The position numbers were made by a program, and so were the translations under genes. The notes beneath the pieces are model-generated. The model had not been told where the DNA came from. It did no database searches and saw only the letters and a program-made list of their open reading frames with translations. A DNA stretch of 64,000 nucleotides from Herbidospora sakaeratensis (GTDB taxonomy: Bacteria; Actinomycetota; Actinomycetes; Streptosporangiales; Streptosporangiaceae): positions 783,247 to 847,246 of the forward strand of contig NZ_BBXC01000008.1 in assembly GCF_001570525.1 (NCBI RefSeq), read 5' to 3'. Shown here piece after piece: positions 25,065 through 34,727 of this stretch; position 1 is the first letter of the stretch, and every line of letters begins with the position of its first letter.

Positions 25065-25439
25065 GTGGCACTCGAGAAGCCAGAGATCGACTTTCCGGAG
25101 GGCAACGCGCCCGCCGACCTGGAGATCGTCGACCTGGTGGTCGGCGACGGTCCTGAGGCCAAGCCGGGGCACACCGTGACCGTGCACTACGTCGGCGTCG
25201 CCTTCTCCACCGGCGAGGAGTTCGACGCCTCGTGGAACCGCGGCGACACCTTCCAGTTCCCCCTCGGCGGCGGCCGGGTCATCGCCGGCTGGGACCAGGG
25301 CGTGGCCGGCATGAAGGTCGGCGGACGCCGCCGCCTCACCATCCCGCCGCACCTGGGCTACGGCAACCGGGGCGCCGGCCGGGCCATCAAGCCCGGAGAG
25401 ACCCTGATCTTCGTCGTCGACCTGCTCGGCGTGAGCTGA
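25065..25439 (+). CDS. FKBP-type peptidyl-prolyl cis-trans isomerase
   Basis: A 124-residue cytoplasmic FKBP with no signal peptide. Key binding-pocket residues are visible: [54 protein letters not shown] and [11 protein letters not shown] start at 25065 with AAGGAG upstream. It probably assists folding; single-domain FKBPs of this kind are common in actinomycetes. It is followed by its own terminator. Confidence 0.95.
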   Translation: MALEKPEIDFPEGNAPADLEIVDLVVGDGPEAKPGHTVTVHYVGVAFSTGEEFDASWNRGDTFQFPLGGGRVIAGWDQGVAGMKVGGRRRLTIPPHLGYGNRGAGRAIKPGETLIFVVDLLGVS

Positions 25440-25454
25440 CGTTCGCCCGTTCGT

Positions 25455-25488
25455 CACGGCCCGGTTCCCGCGAGGGTGCCGGGCCGTG
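25455..25488 (+). terminator. terminator of the FKBP gene
   Basis: Perfect 10-bp stem, CACGGCCCGG (25455-25464) and CCGGGCCGTG (25479-25488), with a 14-nt loop and no U-tract. It starts 15 nt past the stop and lies before the DNA ligase gene. Confidence 0.65.
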
Positions 25489-25521
25489 GCATTGGAAGGT
25501 CGGGTACGGCAGGATTACGGT

Positions 25522-27042
25522 GTGTTGCTGATCGATCTTGCCAGGACCTCCGCGGCCGTCGCCGCCGACTCGGCCCGGCTGGCGAAGATCCGCCACCTGG
25601 CCGAACTGCTCGCCCGGGTGGGCCCTGACGAGGCCGAGATCGCCATCGCCTACCTGTCGGGCGAGCTCCCCCAGCGCCAGATCGGGGTCGGCTGGCGCTC
25701 CCTCCAGGATCTTCCCGAACCCCGGCTGGCCGCCACGGCCACCCTCACCCAGATCGACGCCTTCCTCGAACGCATCAAGGCCCAGTCGGGCCCGGGTTCG
25801 CAGGCCGCCCGGCGCGGCCTCGTCACCGACCTGTTCGGCGCGGCGACCCGCCAGGAGCAGACCTTCCTGAGCCGCCTGCTGACGGGCGAGCTCCGCCAGG
25901 GCGCGCTCGACGGCGTGATGATCGAGGCCATCGCCAAGGCGGCCGACGTGCCTTCGGCCGAGGTGCGCCGGGCCCTGATGCTGCGCGGCTGGTTGCCCGC
26001 CGTGGGGGCGGCCGCGCTGGCCGGCGGCGTGACGGCGCTGCGCGACTTCCACCTGGAGGTCGGCCGCCCGGTCGCCCCGATGCTGGCCCAGAGCGCGCCG
26101 ACCGTGACGGCCGCCCTGGAGAAGATCGGCGGCCCGGCCGCGATCGAGTGGAAGCTCGACGGCATCCGCGTCCAGGCCCACCGGTCGGGCGACGAGGTGC
26201 GCGTGTTCACCCGCACCCTCGACGACATCACCGAGCAGGTGCCCGAACTCGTCGAGGCGGTCCGCGGCCTGTCGGCGACCGACATCGTGCTCGACGGCGA
26301 GGTCATCGCGCTGCGCGACGACGCGAGCCCGCTGCCGTTCCAGGTGACCTCCAGCCGGGTGGCGACCAAGGTCGGGCCGCGCGAGGTGCCGCTGAGCGTC
26401 TTCTTCTTCGACGCCCTGCGCGTCGACGGCGCCGACCTGCTCGACCTGCCCGACGCCGACCGCCACGCGGCCCTCACGGCCGCCGTGCCGCCGTCGCTGA
26501 TCACGCCCCGGCTGGTCACCGCCGACGCCGAGGAGGGCGAGGAGTTCTTCGCCGAGGCGGTCCGCAAGGGCCACGAGGGCGTGGTGGTCAAGGCCCCCGC
26601 GACGGTCTACGCGGCCGGGCGGCGCGGGGCGGGCTGGATCAAGGTGAAGCCCCGGCACACCCTCGACCTGGTCGTGCTGGCGGTCGAGTGGGGCCACGGG
26701 CGGCGCGAGGGGAAGTTGTCGAACCTGCACCTGGGGGCGTACGACCCCGAGACGGGCGGGTTCGTGATGCTCGGCAAGACCTTCAAGGGCCTGACCGACG
26801 AACTGCTGGCGTGGCAGACCGAACGTTTCCTCGAACTCGCCGACGGCCCCACCACCGAATGGACGGTGTCCCTGAAGCCGGAGCAGGTCGTCGAGATCGC
26901 CTTCGACGGGGTGCAGCGGTCGACGCGCTACGAGGGCGGCATGGCGCTGCGGTTCGCGCGGGTGCTGCGCTATCGGCCCGACAAGCGCGCGGAGGACGCC
27001 GACACGGTCTCGGCGGTCCGCGCGCTGCTGCCCCCTACTTGA
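25522..27042 (+). CDS. ligB: ATP-dependent DNA ligase, LigB type
   Basis: Seals nicks in duplex DNA through a lysyl-AMP intermediate. The 506-residue protein has an N-terminal helical DNA-binding domain (about 1-175), the adenylation domain with the motif I lysine in [10 protein letters not shown] (K211), motif III-like [12 protein letters not shown], motif [10 protein letters not shown] and motif V WIKVKP, then the OB domain. The domain order matches mycobacterial LigB (a non-essential accessory ligase) and not the short LigC/LigD ligases. Start at GTG 25522 with AGGA upstream; the extension to 25486 overlaps the FKBP terminator and is unlikely. Confidence 0.93.
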   Translation: MLLIDLARTSAAVAADSARLAKIRHLAELLARVGPDEAEIAIAYLSGELPQRQIGVGWRSLQDLPEPRLAATATLTQIDAFLERIKAQSGPGSQAARRGLVTDLFGAATRQEQTFLSRLLTGELRQGALDGVMIEAIAKAADVPSAEVRRALMLRGWLPAVGAAALAGGVTALRDFHLEVGRPVAPMLAQSAPTVTAALEKIGGPAAIEWKLDGIRVQAHRSGDEVRVFTRTLDDITEQVPELVEAVRGLSATDIVLDGEVIALRDDASPLPFQVTSSRVATKVGPREVPLSVFFFDALRVDGADLLDLPDADRHAALTAAVPPSLITPRLVTADAEEGEEFFAEAVRKGHEGVVVKAPATVYAAGRRGAGWIKVKPRHTLDLVVLAVEWGHGRREGKLSNLHLGAYDPETGGFVMLGKTFKGLTDELLAWQTERFLELADGPTTEWTVSLKPEQVVEIAFDGVQRSTRYEGGMALRFARVLRYRPDKRAEDADTVSAVRALLPPT

Positions 27043-27625
27043 TGAGCCGGACGGTCAGCGGGTAGCGGAAGTCGCCGTCGGCCAGCGCCGACGCGCCGCC
27101 GACGACCGACAACACGATGCCGAGGACCCAGAACAGCGGCACCAGCACGATGCCCACGACGGTGAACGGCAGCAGGATCGTGGCGCCGAAGACCGTCAGG
27201 TGGAAGTTGAGCGCCTCCATGGCGTGCCGCCGGACGTAGGGCGAGGTGCGGCCGGCGGTCAGCAGCATGATGAGCGGGCCGACGACGAACAGGCCGGTCA
27301 GCGTGATGAGGTGGGCGGCGGCGCCGGCCACGCGGTCGGTCCCGTCGGCGGCGCGGGCCGGTTCGTCGTGGGGCTTGGGGTAGGCCGTCATCGCGGGCGC
27401 GCGGTTGTAGAGGTCGGCCATGATGGGCGCCAGTTCGGCGTGGGTCTGGGCGGTCATCGCGTGGTCGAGCCGCAGGTCCATCTCGTCCTTGTCGAGGCGC
27501 CCCTCGGCGTAGGCCGCCTTGACGTGTTCGACCACCTGGTCGCGGTCGGCGTCGCTCACGCGGAGGTGGGCCGGTGGTGGGACGGGCCGGTGCCCCGGCG
27601 CTGCGGGTGAGAACGACGTCGCCAT
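27035..27625 (-). CDS. DUF1707/DUF4870 membrane protein
   Basis: A 196-residue protein. The N-terminal DUF1707 domain (about 20-75: [19 protein letters not shown] ... [18 protein letters not shown]) is joined to a DUF4870-type membrane domain with three hydrophobic segments (near 100-180). Start at ATG 27625, preceded by AAGGGCAGGG. Both domains are common and uncharacterised in actinomycetes. Convergent with ligB, overlapping it by 8 bp. Confidence 0.8.
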   Translation of the reverse strand: MATSFSPAAPGHRPVPPPAHLRVSDADRDQVVEHVKAAYAEGRLDKDEMDLRLDHAMTAQTHAELAPIMADLYNRAPAMTAYPKPHDEPARAADGTDRVAGAAAHLITLTGLFVVGPLIMLLTAGRTSPYVRRHAMEALNFHLTVFGATILLPFTVVGIVLVPLFWVLGIVLSVVGGASALADGDFRYPLTVRLIK

Positions 27626-27770
27626 GAAACCCTGCCCTTCTCCGAAGAAGCGTCTCTTTCCGAGTCTGCCTCCTCCCATCCTGGCCGACACCGGCGCGGC
27701 GCAGAATCGGGGATGACCCCGACGCGTCCCGGAGATCCCTCAGGGGGACGCGCTCTGCCCGATCGGACGG

Positions 27771-27776
27771 TATACA
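27771..27776 (+). promoter_or_regulatory. candidate -10 box of a leaderless gene
   Basis: TATACA ends six bases before the ATG at 27783, which has no properly spaced Shine-Dalgarno. This spacing is typical of leaderless actinobacterial transcripts. No clear -35 box. Confidence 0.35.
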
Positions 27777-27782
27777 AGGGGT

Positions 27783-28124
27783 ATGAGATGGCGTGACCGC
27801 TACGGACTACGGCGTAACCGGGGTCCGAAAGTGCAGCGTTTCGACCGGGAGGCCACCGATCAGGACATCGAGTCGCTGATCGAGTTCGCCAAGTCCCGCA
27901 TCGGCGTGGAGTTCTACGTCGAACCGGAAACCTTCGCCACCGACACCACCGCCGTCGCGGTCGCCCACGACGGCGAATGGACACGCCGCCGCGTGGGCTC
28001 CCCCGCCGTCATCAAGAAGGTCGCCCGCGACCTGCGGCTGCCCGTCTACGACGTGCAGCTGACCGGCTACCCGGCCCGGATGAGGGCCTACAACGAACGC
28101 CGCCGTCAGGCCGACGGGGTCTAG
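27783..28124 (+). CDS. conserved actinobacterial hypothetical protein
   Basis: A 113-residue basic protein without membrane segments, rich in Arg and Asp (FDREATDQDIESLIEFAKSR, RRVGSPAVIKKVARDLRLP). I recognise no domain with a known function. Probably translated from a leaderless mRNA (see the -10 box). Its TAG stop shares a CTAG with the stop of the convergent DUF4192 gene. Confidence 0.6.
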   Translation: MRWRDRYGLRRNRGPKVQRFDREATDQDIESLIEFAKSRIGVEFYVEPETFATDTTAVAVAHDGEWTRRRVGSPAVIKKVARDLRLPVYDVQLTGYPARMRAYNERRRQADGV

Positions 28125-29143
28125 TCGCCGATCCTCCGCAGCAGCGGGGTGAACCAGCTCATCAGCGGCGGGCCCATCTCACGGTCGAGCTGTTCGGGGG
28201 TCGGCATGCGGTCGCCGACGTCGCCGGGGGTGAGCAGCCGGGCGATGGCCTCGGTGAGGATCAGCGCCATCGTGTAGCGCGGCTCGGCCGCGAGCGCCCG
28301 GTCGAGCGCCATCGACGCCAGCGCGCAGTCGCCCGTCCGCCAGGCCGCGGCCGCCAGCAGCGCCGCCGCCGGGGTGACCAGCCGCGGCGACAGCCGCCGG
28401 GTCAGATCACGCCACAACGCCAGGTGGGCGGGGTGGTCGTCGATGAGGGTCCACGCCTCGTCGCGGACCCGGATCATCCAGAGCGCCAGCCCCAGCCGCG
28501 CGGCGTCGTCGTCGGACAACCGCCCGCCGCGCTCGTAGCACTCGACCGCCGACCGCACCCGGGCGAGGCCGTCGGCCAGGTAGCCGGCCGGGTCGGTCTT
28601 CTCCACCCAGCGCCACACCTCGCGCTCGGCCCGCCCGGTCGCGCGGTCCATCGCCGCGCGGGCGGCGCCGGTGACGGGCGCGACGGTCAGTTCCAGCGCC
28701 GCGCGGTCGGGCAGCGCGACCATGCCGCGCACCACCGCCTCGGCCGCGACGGGATGGGCCGCGGCGTCGTAGTCGATCCCTGTCGGCGGGCACGGGTGCA
28801 GGTGGGACCAGTAGCGGCCCTCGTGGGTGCGTAACGCGTCGTGGACGGCGACGCCGGCCGCCGTCAGGAAACGCACCGCGTCGTCGAGGGCGGGCGCGGT
28901 CAGGGCCGCTTCGCCGAAGGCGGCGAGCACGGTCGCGCCGGCCTTCTCACGCGCGAGCAGCGGGCGCAGGTCGTCGAGGGCGCCGGGGAGCAGCGGCAGG
29001 TCCCAGCGGGTCGCGACGCGGACGGCGGCGTGTTCCAGGCCGATGACGACGAGACTGTCGGCGGGGTGGAAACCGAGCAGGTAGGGGATGGCCGCCAGGA
29101 TGTCGGCCGGGGACGACAGGCGGAGCCGGTGGGCGATGGGCAT
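28121..29143 (-). CDS. DUF4192 domain protein
   Basis: A 340-residue soluble protein opening with LRLSSPADILAAIPYLLGFHPADSLVVIGL, the hallmark of actinobacterial DUF4192 proteins, followed by alternating strands and helices and a helical C-terminus. Function unknown. The ATG at 29143 fits the family start; the frame continues upstream only as antisense of the next gene. Confidence 0.85.
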   Translation of the reverse strand: MPIAHRLRLSSPADILAAIPYLLGFHPADSLVVIGLEHAAVRVATRWDLPLLPGALDDLRPLLAREKAGATVLAAFGEAALTAPALDDAVRFLTAAGVAVHDALRTHEGRYWSHLHPCPPTGIDYDAAAHPVAAEAVVRGMVALPDRAALELTVAPVTGAARAAMDRATGRAEREVWRWVEKTDPAGYLADGLARVRSAVECYERGGRLSDDDAARLGLALWMIRVRDEAWTLIDDHPAHLALWRDLTRRLSPRLVTPAAALLAAAAWRTGDCALASMALDRALAAEPRYTMALILTEAIARLLTPGDVGDRMPTPEQLDREMGPPLMSWFTPLLRRIGD

Positions 29144-29284
29144 GGGGCGATCGTGGCGGCGTACGGGGCATGAGAAACGGACCTGGATCCGGTTGTGGAA
29201 AACCGTGTTCGCTGTGGGCATAGCTCTGGAAACCGCAAAACGAACCGCGCGGCATGGGACGGTTGTGCGTCGAGGGGAGCAGCG

Positions 29285-30067
29285 TTGACGGGCATGCGAG
29301 ATGTTCCGGTCACCGACGGATGGTCCGGCCACGAGCGGGCCCGGCTGGAGAGCCTGCTGGCCGGGGAGACGGTCATCGTCAGCATGAACCGCCGCCGCGG
29401 GCATCCCAACCTGATCGCGTGGGCGCGGACCGCGGGCCTCTACGTCCGCATCGACACCCGCAGCGACTGGGCCAACCCCCACGAGAAGGACGACGTGCTG
29501 CGCGGCGAGCAGCTGCGGCGCTTCGAGTCCTACCTGACCGAGCGGCCCGAGCTGCTGGCCCGCGTCACCGAGTTGCGCGGCAAGGCCCTCGGCTGCTGGT
29601 GCGTGCCCGGGCCGTGCCACGGGCAGGTGCTCAAACGGCTCGCCGGCGGCGTGGTGGCCATGCCGTCGTTGTCGCCCACCGAGCGGGCCGCGCTGGCCGA
29701 GGCCGAGGCCGAGATCGAGGCGGCCGGACTCGGCGGCCTGGGCCGGGTCGGCCACGCCCTGACCCGCATCCGCGACCTGCGGCTCTACCGGGCCGCGTAC
29801 GCGGGCTTCGACGACTACTGCCGGCAGCGCTGGGGCTTCACCCGCCACCACGCCAACCGCCAGATCGCCACCGCCGGGCTGATGGCCAACATGGGCCGCA
29901 AGCCGGAACCTCGCCTGACGGCCGTACGCGACCTGATGGGCGAGCTCGAGGGCGAGCCCACCCCCGAGGCGATCCGCCGGTGGATCGGCCTCGTCGACGA
30001 GGGGATCGCGGAGCTACAGGCGGTGCGGCGGCGGCTGGAAGGCCGGCTGCCCCGGCCCCTGAACTAG
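29285..30067 (+). CDS. DUF4326 domain protein
   Basis: A 260-residue protein whose first half (about 20-115) matches DUF4326: VIVSMNRRRGHPNLIAWAR, RIDTRSDWANPH, and the Cys-rich LGCWCVPGPCHGQVLKRLA. The second half contains a helical region (RIRDLRLYRAAYAGFDDYCRQRWGFTRHHANRQI) typical of plasmid/phage-like DNA-associated proteins. GAGGGGAGC lies 5-6 bases before TTG 29285, so I start there; ATG 29294 is the alternative. Overlaps the convergent EI24 gene by 54 bp. Confidence 0.7.
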   Translation: MTGMRDVPVTDGWSGHERARLESLLAGETVIVSMNRRRGHPNLIAWARTAGLYVRIDTRSDWANPHEKDDVLRGEQLRRFESYLTERPELLARVTELRGKALGCWCVPGPCHGQVLKRLAGGVVAMPSLSPTERAALAEAEAEIEAAGLGGLGRVGHALTRIRDLRLYRAAYAGFDDYCRQRWGFTRHHANRQIATAGLMANMGRKPEPRLTAVRDLMGELEGEPTPEAIRRWIGLVDEGIAELQAVRRRLEGRLPRPLN

Positions 30068-30820
30068 CATCCGGTCGCGCACCATGATCGCCGCCCCGGC
30101 GACCGCGCACGGCATCGCCGCGATGGCGAGGAACGGCACGAGGAACGTCACGAAGACGGCGACGCCGAACCCGAGCGACATGCCCCGGTTCGCCTTGAGC
30201 ACGGCGAACCGGAACCTGCGCCGCACCCCGCGCCGCTCCATGGCGAGCGCGGTGAGCTCGACGGTCAGGAAATATCCGGACACGAGCGCCCCGATGACCG
30301 GCACGACCGTCTGCCCCACGAACGGCACGAACCCGAGGACGAACAGCGGGATCGTGAACATGAGCACGTAGCCGAGGGTGACCAGGCTGTCTTTGATCGA
30401 CCGCAGGATGCCGAGCACGAGCGGCGTGTCGTCGTGGTGCACGGGCCCGCCGAGACTCTCCTCGACCTGCTCGGAGATCTTCTCGTAGAACGGCTCCCCG
30501 ATCGCCAGCGAGACAGCCGTGAACAACACGATCGAGAGCAGCGCCCCGACGATGACGAGCAGGACCCCGACGAGCGTGCGGAAGAGGTCGCGCCACCCCC
30601 AGTCGTCGGCGAACGGCGTCATCCACGCCGCGACGTCGGCCGCGTTGACCGCCAGCAGCACGAGCAGCCCCGCGAACAGCGCGAACGCGATCAACGCCGG
30701 GATCAGCCCGAACAACCACCAGCGCGGATGCCGGGCCATCCACCCGATCCCCCGCAGGTAGCACCCGACACCATCGAAGAACCCACCGGCCTGCCTGCGC
30801 ACCGGCCCACCACCGACCAT
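30014..30820 (-). CDS. EI24/CysZ-like membrane protein
   Basis: A 268-residue integral membrane protein of the EI24 (DUF540/CysZ-like) family. Four or five membrane segments are visible (near 37-60, 85-110, 150-175, 205-240), together with MARHPRWWLFGLIPALI at the N-terminus and GEPFYEKISEQVEE between segments. Family members include the sulfate permease CysZ, but many actinobacterial homologues are uncharacterised. The C-terminus overlaps the opposite gene by 54 bp, an unusually long tail overlap. Confidence 0.8.
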   Translation of the reverse strand: MVGGGPVRRQAGGFFDGVGCYLRGIGWMARHPRWWLFGLIPALIAFALFAGLLVLLAVNAADVAAWMTPFADDWGWRDLFRTLVGVLLVIVGALLSIVLFTAVSLAIGEPFYEKISEQVEESLGGPVHHDDTPLVLGILRSIKDSLVTLGYVLMFTIPLFVLGFVPFVGQTVVPVIGALVSGYFLTVELTALAMERRGVRRRFRFAVLKANRGMSLGFGVAVFVTFLVPFLAIAAMPCAVAGAAIMVRDRMLVQGPGQPAFQPPPHRL

Positions 30821-30857
30821 GAGGGCGAGGCTAGCGAATCCGTGGTCTGACCGCGAT

Positions 30858-31454
30858 CTACCGGCTTGTCCAGAGCTGGGTGACCTCGACGTCGAGTTCG
30901 GCGAGCAGCCGGCGTACGAGAGGGAGCGAGATGCCCAGCACGTTGCCGTGGTCGCCCTCGATGCCGTCCACGAACCAGCCTCCCAGCCCGTCGAGGGTGA
31001 ACGCCCCCGCGACCCTGAGCGGTTCGCCGCTCGCCACGTAGGCCGCGATCTCCGCGTCCGACGGCGTGCCGAAGCGCACGGTCGTGGCGCAGGTCTCGGC
31101 GGCCTCGCGGCCGGTGGCGACGTCGATGACGCTGTGGCCGGTCAGCAGGCGTCCGGTTCGTCCTCGCATGGAGAGCCACCGTTCCGTAGCCTCGCCGGTC
31201 GACGCGGGTTTCCCGTAGGCCACCCCGTCGAGCTCCAGGACGGAGTCGCAGCCGATCACCAGGGCGGGGCCCGTGATCGTGTCGGCGACCGCTCTGGCCT
31301 TGGCTTTCGCCAGCACGAGGGCGAGGTCGGACGGGGTCGGGGCGGTGATCGCCTCTTCGTCGACGCCGCTGACGATGACTTTGGGCTCCAGCCCGGCGGC
31401 GCGCAGAACGCCGAGGCGGGCCGGGGAGGCGGAGGCGAGAATGAGCTCGGTCAC
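30858..31454 (-). CDS. maf: Maf-type nucleoside triphosphate pyrophosphatase
   Basis: Housekeeping pyrophosphatase of 198 residues that removes dTTP/UTP or modified nucleotides from the pool. Shows [19 protein letters not shown] at the N-terminus, [12 protein letters not shown] with the catalytic Asp, and the C-terminal signature [26 protein letters not shown] 31454 with AAGGTGGG upstream gives the expected V-T-E-L-I-L start. Confidence 0.93.
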   Translation of the reverse strand: MTELILASASPARLGVLRAAGLEPKVIVSGVDEEAITAPTPSDLALVLAKAKARAVADTITGPALVIGCDSVLELDGVAYGKPASTGEATERWLSMRGRTGRLLTGHSVIDVATGREAAETCATTVRFGTPSDAEIAAYVASGEPLRVAGAFTLDGLGGWFVDGIEGDHGNVLGISLPLVRRLLAELDVEVTQLWTSR

Positions 31455-31562
31455 GTCAGCCCACCTTAGTCCCGAAGTCGTTTTCATCGTTTGTCAACCG
31501 ATATGCGGGCTGATGGTCATGAGGGGTACCTTGTCCGGGTTGATCGGCGGCGGGGAGGCCAC

Positions 31563-33416
31563 GTGGCGAAGGCGAGTGTGCGCGAGAGGGCGCGGTACTG
31601 GTTCGACAACACCATGTCCCGGGGGACCGGGGCACTGATCGGCTGGCTGGCCGCGTTCTGCGCCGCGCTGGTCGTCGGGGCCGCGATGCTCGCCGTCTGG
31701 CTGACGCCCGGCGAGGTCAAGAACGGGGTGCCGGGGGCGCTCTGGGCCTCGCTGATGCGTACGCTCAGCCCGGGGAAGATCGCCTCCGACCAGGGCACCG
31801 CGCCCTATCTGGCCATCATGCTCACCGCCTCGCTGGGCGGGCTGTTCTTCGTGTCGCTGTTCGTCGGCCTGCTCTCGGCCGGCCTCAAGACGAAGGTCGA
31901 AGACCTGCGCAAGGGCCGGTCGCGCATCATCGAGTCGCAGCACACCGTCATCCTGGGCTGGTCTGACCAGGTCTTCACGATCGTCGCCGAGCTCGTGAAG
32001 GCCCGGGAGCAGAAGTCGGTCATCGCGATCCTCGCCGACAAGGACAAGGTCTCGATGGAGGACGACCTGCGCGACCGCATCCCCGACACCGGGCGGGTCC
32101 GGGTCGTCTGCCGCACCGGCCGGCCGACCGAGTCGGCCCACCTCGACCTCATGAACCTCGGCGCGGCCAAGTCGATCGTCGTGTTGTCGCCCTCCGGCGA
32201 CGACCCCGACGCCCACGTCATCAAGACGCTGCTCGCCCTGGCCAAGCGCCGGGGCCAGCATCCGCCGGTCGTGGCGGCCATCGCCGACTCGGGCAACATG
32301 GCCGCCGCGCGGCTGGCGGGCGGGCCGGGCGTGCACCTGGTCGACTCCGACGACACGGCCGCGCGGCTCATCGTGCAGTCGTCGCGCCAGTCCGGCATGT
32401 CGGTGGTCTGCATGGACCTGCTCAACTTCGACGACGGCGAGATCTACCTGCGCAGGGCGTCCTCGCTGAAGGGCCGGACCTACGGCCAGGCGCTCAGCGC
32501 GTTCGAGAACGCCACGCTCATCGGCCTGAAGCGGGCGACGGGGGTCGAGCTCAACCCGCCCACCGAGACGGTCATCGCCGAGGGCGACGACGTCATCGTC
32601 ATCGCCCAGGACGACTCCACGATCAGTCTCGCGGCGCGGCCGGCCGCCGTCGACGAGACGGCGATCGTGAGCGCGGGCCGTACCAGGCTGGAGCCCGAGC
32701 GCACACTGGTGCTCGGATGGAACGGCCGCGCGGGCACGATCGTGCGCTATCTCGACGGTTACGTCGCACCGGGGTCGGTGCTCGACGTGGCGGCGGGGCA
32801 TCCCGAGGCTGGCGCCGGGCTCGGCGGGCTGCGCAACCTCACGCTGAACGTGAAGGAGTGCGAGACCACCGACCGCTACGCGCTCGAATCGCTCAGCGTC
32901 GGCCTCTACCAGCACGTCATCGTCCTGTCGGACGACCGCTTCGAGCCCCACCACGCCGACACGCGCACGCTCATGTCGCTGCTGCAACTGCGCGACATGC
33001 AGACCGTCATGCACGAGCGGTACTCGATCGTCAGTGAGATGCACGACGAGAACAACCGCGAACTCGCCGAGGTCACCGAGGCCGACGACATCGTCATCAG
33101 CGACACCGTCATCGGCCTGCTGCTCGCGCAGCTGGCCGAGAACCGGCACCTGTCGGAGGTCTTCGGCTACCTCTTCGACTCGCGCGGTTCGGAGATCTAC
33201 CCGAGGCCGGCGAGCGACTACGTCACCGAGGGCCGTCCCGTCACGTTCGCGACGGTGATCGAGTCGGCCCGCCGCAGAGGCGAGACGGCCATCGGCTACC
33301 GGCGGGCCGATCGCGTCAGCGAGGCGCCCCACTTCGGTGTCGTGCTCAACCCCGCCAAGTCGGCCGAGCTCGAGTTCGCGGCCGGTGACAAGGTGATAGT
33401 GCTGGCGGAGCGTTAG
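31563..33416 (+). CDS. CASTOR/POLLUX-related ion channel protein
   Basis: A 617-residue membrane protein with two N-terminal membrane helices (near 25-50 and 80-110) separated by a pore-like loop, followed by tandem RCK/TrkA-N-type Rossmann domains. The first starts at TVILGWSDQVFTIVAEL, the second at TLVLGWNGRAGTIVRYL. This is the architecture of plant CASTOR/POLLUX (DMI1) channels and their bacterial relatives. Ion selectivity cannot be read; the RCK domains suggest gating by ligand or Ca2+. GTG 31563 has GGGGAGG five bases upstream. Confidence 0.87.
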   Translation: MAKASVRERARYWFDNTMSRGTGALIGWLAAFCAALVVGAAMLAVWLTPGEVKNGVPGALWASLMRTLSPGKIASDQGTAPYLAIMLTASLGGLFFVSLFVGLLSAGLKTKVEDLRKGRSRIIESQHTVILGWSDQVFTIVAELVKAREQKSVIAILADKDKVSMEDDLRDRIPDTGRVRVVCRTGRPTESAHLDLMNLGAAKSIVVLSPSGDDPDAHVIKTLLALAKRRGQHPPVVAAIADSGNMAAARLAGGPGVHLVDSDDTAARLIVQSSRQSGMSVVCMDLLNFDDGEIYLRRASSLKGRTYGQALSAFENATLIGLKRATGVELNPPTETVIAEGDDVIVIAQDDSTISLAARPAAVDETAIVSAGRTRLEPERTLVLGWNGRAGTIVRYLDGYVAPGSVLDVAAGHPEAGAGLGGLRNLTLNVKECETTDRYALESLSVGLYQHVIVLSDDRFEPHHADTRTLMSLLQLRDMQTVMHERYSIVSEMHDENNRELAEVTEADDIVISDTVIGLLLAQLAENRHLSEVFGYLFDSRGSEIYPRPASDYVTEGRPVTFATVIESARRRGETAIGYRRADRVSEAPHFGVVLNPAKSAELEFAAGDKVIVLAER

Positions 33417-34006
33417 ACGCGCTGGCCCCGCTGCGGCTTGTTCTTCGGCTTGGCACCACCCTGCGCCTGAGCGCCACCGAAGATCTTGCCGAGGACACCG
33501 CTGAGCATGTCGCCGAAGCTGCTCGTGCTCATCGCCGACTCCTGGCGGCGGAGCTCACGGGCCATGGCCGTGGCGTCCATGTGGTTGGCGTCGATCCGCT
33601 GGGCCATCATGGCCATCGCCATCGGCGCGACCATGGCCATCATCTTCATGATGGCGCCCGAGTTCATGCCCATGAACTGGGCGATGCCCTCGGCGGCCTG
33701 ACGGCTGCCGGGGACTCCGAGGACGTGGGCCAGGATGCGCTGGCCGTCCTGGTCGTTCGCCAGGGCGGCGATGTCCCGGAAGGGCTCGGCGGACGAGTGG
33801 TCGTCCATGGCGGCACGCAGCGACTGGGCCCCCTTGGGCTCGCCGCAGTTGCGGGCCATGCCGCAGATGACGGTGGCCAGACAGGCCTGGATGGCCGGCT
33901 TGGCCGACTCGGCGTCGGTCCCCAGGAGGGACGCCATCTGCTGGATCCCCTGCGGGCCCAGCTTGGAGATGATCTCTTCGTGCATCGACTGACTCGACTG
34001 ACTCAC
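33413..34006 (-). CDS. DUF937-like hypothetical protein
   Basis: A 197-residue soluble protein with a helical N-terminus (MHEEIISKLGPQGIQQMASLLGTDAESAKPAI) like DUF937 proteins, a Met/Ala-rich central segment (GAIMKMMAMVAPMAMAMMAQ) and a basic Gly/Pro-rich tail. GTG start at 34006. Convergent with the channel gene, sharing the stop region TTAG. Confidence 0.65.
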   Translation of the reverse strand: MSQSSQSMHEEIISKLGPQGIQQMASLLGTDAESAKPAIQACLATVICGMARNCGEPKGAQSLRAAMDDHSSAEPFRDIAALANDQDGQRILAHVLGVPGSRQAAEGIAQFMGMNSGAIMKMMAMVAPMAMAMMAQRIDANHMDATAMARELRRQESAMSTSSFGDMLSGVLGKIFGGAQAQGGAKPKNKPQRGQRV

Positions 34007-34097
34007 GGTCGGTTCTCCCCCGTTTCAGAAGTGTTCCGCGAGTGATCTGCCCTGCCCGATTTAGGGGTAATGCCTGCTTTGCACCAAAAGACCGCTT

Positions 34098-34727
34098 TTA
34101 GCTACCGAGGCCCGCCTGTCTCGCCCGCACCACCGCCTGGGCGCGGTCGGCCACCTGGAGCTTGGCGAAGACGTTCGTCAGGTGGTTCTTCACGGTCTTC
34201 AGGCTGAGGAACAGGGCCCGGGCGATCTCGGCGTTGCTCTTGCCGTTGGCCAGCAGGTCGAGGATCTCGCGCTCCCGCTGGGTCAGCTCGGGGAAGGGAC
34301 CGGTGCCGGGGCCGGTCGTCAGGAAACGGCGGATGCGCCTGGCCACGGCGGGGCCGTACACCGCCTCACCTCGGGCGACCGCGGCGACGGCGGCGAGGAA
34401 GTCCTCGCCGGCCGTTCCCTTCAGCACGTAGCCGCGGGCGCCGGCGCGCAGCGCGGCGAAGACGGAGGCGTCGTCCTCGGACATGGTCAGCACCAGGATG
34501 CCCAGGTCGGGGCGCTGGTCGACCAGCCGCCTGGTGGCCTCCAGGCCGCCCACGCCCGGCATGACCAGGTCCATCACGACGACGTCGGGGTTCAGCGACA
34601 GGGCCAGCGCGACGGCCTCCTCGCCGTCGGAGGCCTCGCCGACGACCTCGGCGCCGGCCACCTGCTCCAGGAGGGCGCGCAGGCCGTGCCTGAGGAGGGG
34701 ATGGTCGTCGGCGAGGAGTACTTTCAC
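34098..34727 (-). CDS. NarL/FixJ-type response regulator
   Basis: A 209-residue transcription regulator: receiver domain (1-120; ADDHP acid pocket, phospho-acceptor D53 in VVVMDLVMPG, conserved Thr in LVLTMSED and Lys in YVLKG) and a C-terminal LuxR-type HTH (about 147-205; LTQREREILDLLANGKSNAEIA). Its GTG overlaps the TGA of the kinase gene in GTGA, so the two are translationally coupled. It probably binds repeated GGGACC sites upstream of the kinase (see 36665-36692), an inference. Confidence 0.93.
   Translation of the reverse strand: MKVLLADDHPLLRHGLRALLEQVAGAEVVGEASDGEEAVALALSLNPDVVVMDLVMPGVGGLEATRRLVDQRPDLGILVLTMSEDDASVFAALRAGARGYVLKGTAGEDFLAAVAAVARGEAVYGPAVARRIRRFLTTGPGTGPFPELTQREREILDLLANGKSNAEIARALFLSLKTVKNHLTNVFAKLQVADRAQAVVRARQAGLGS

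Noticed and set aside
25486-25521. Upstream in-frame start for the DNA ligase
   Set aside because: It begins within the 3' arm of the FKBP terminator stem and adds residues not seen in LigB proteins; the GTG at 25522 has an RBS.
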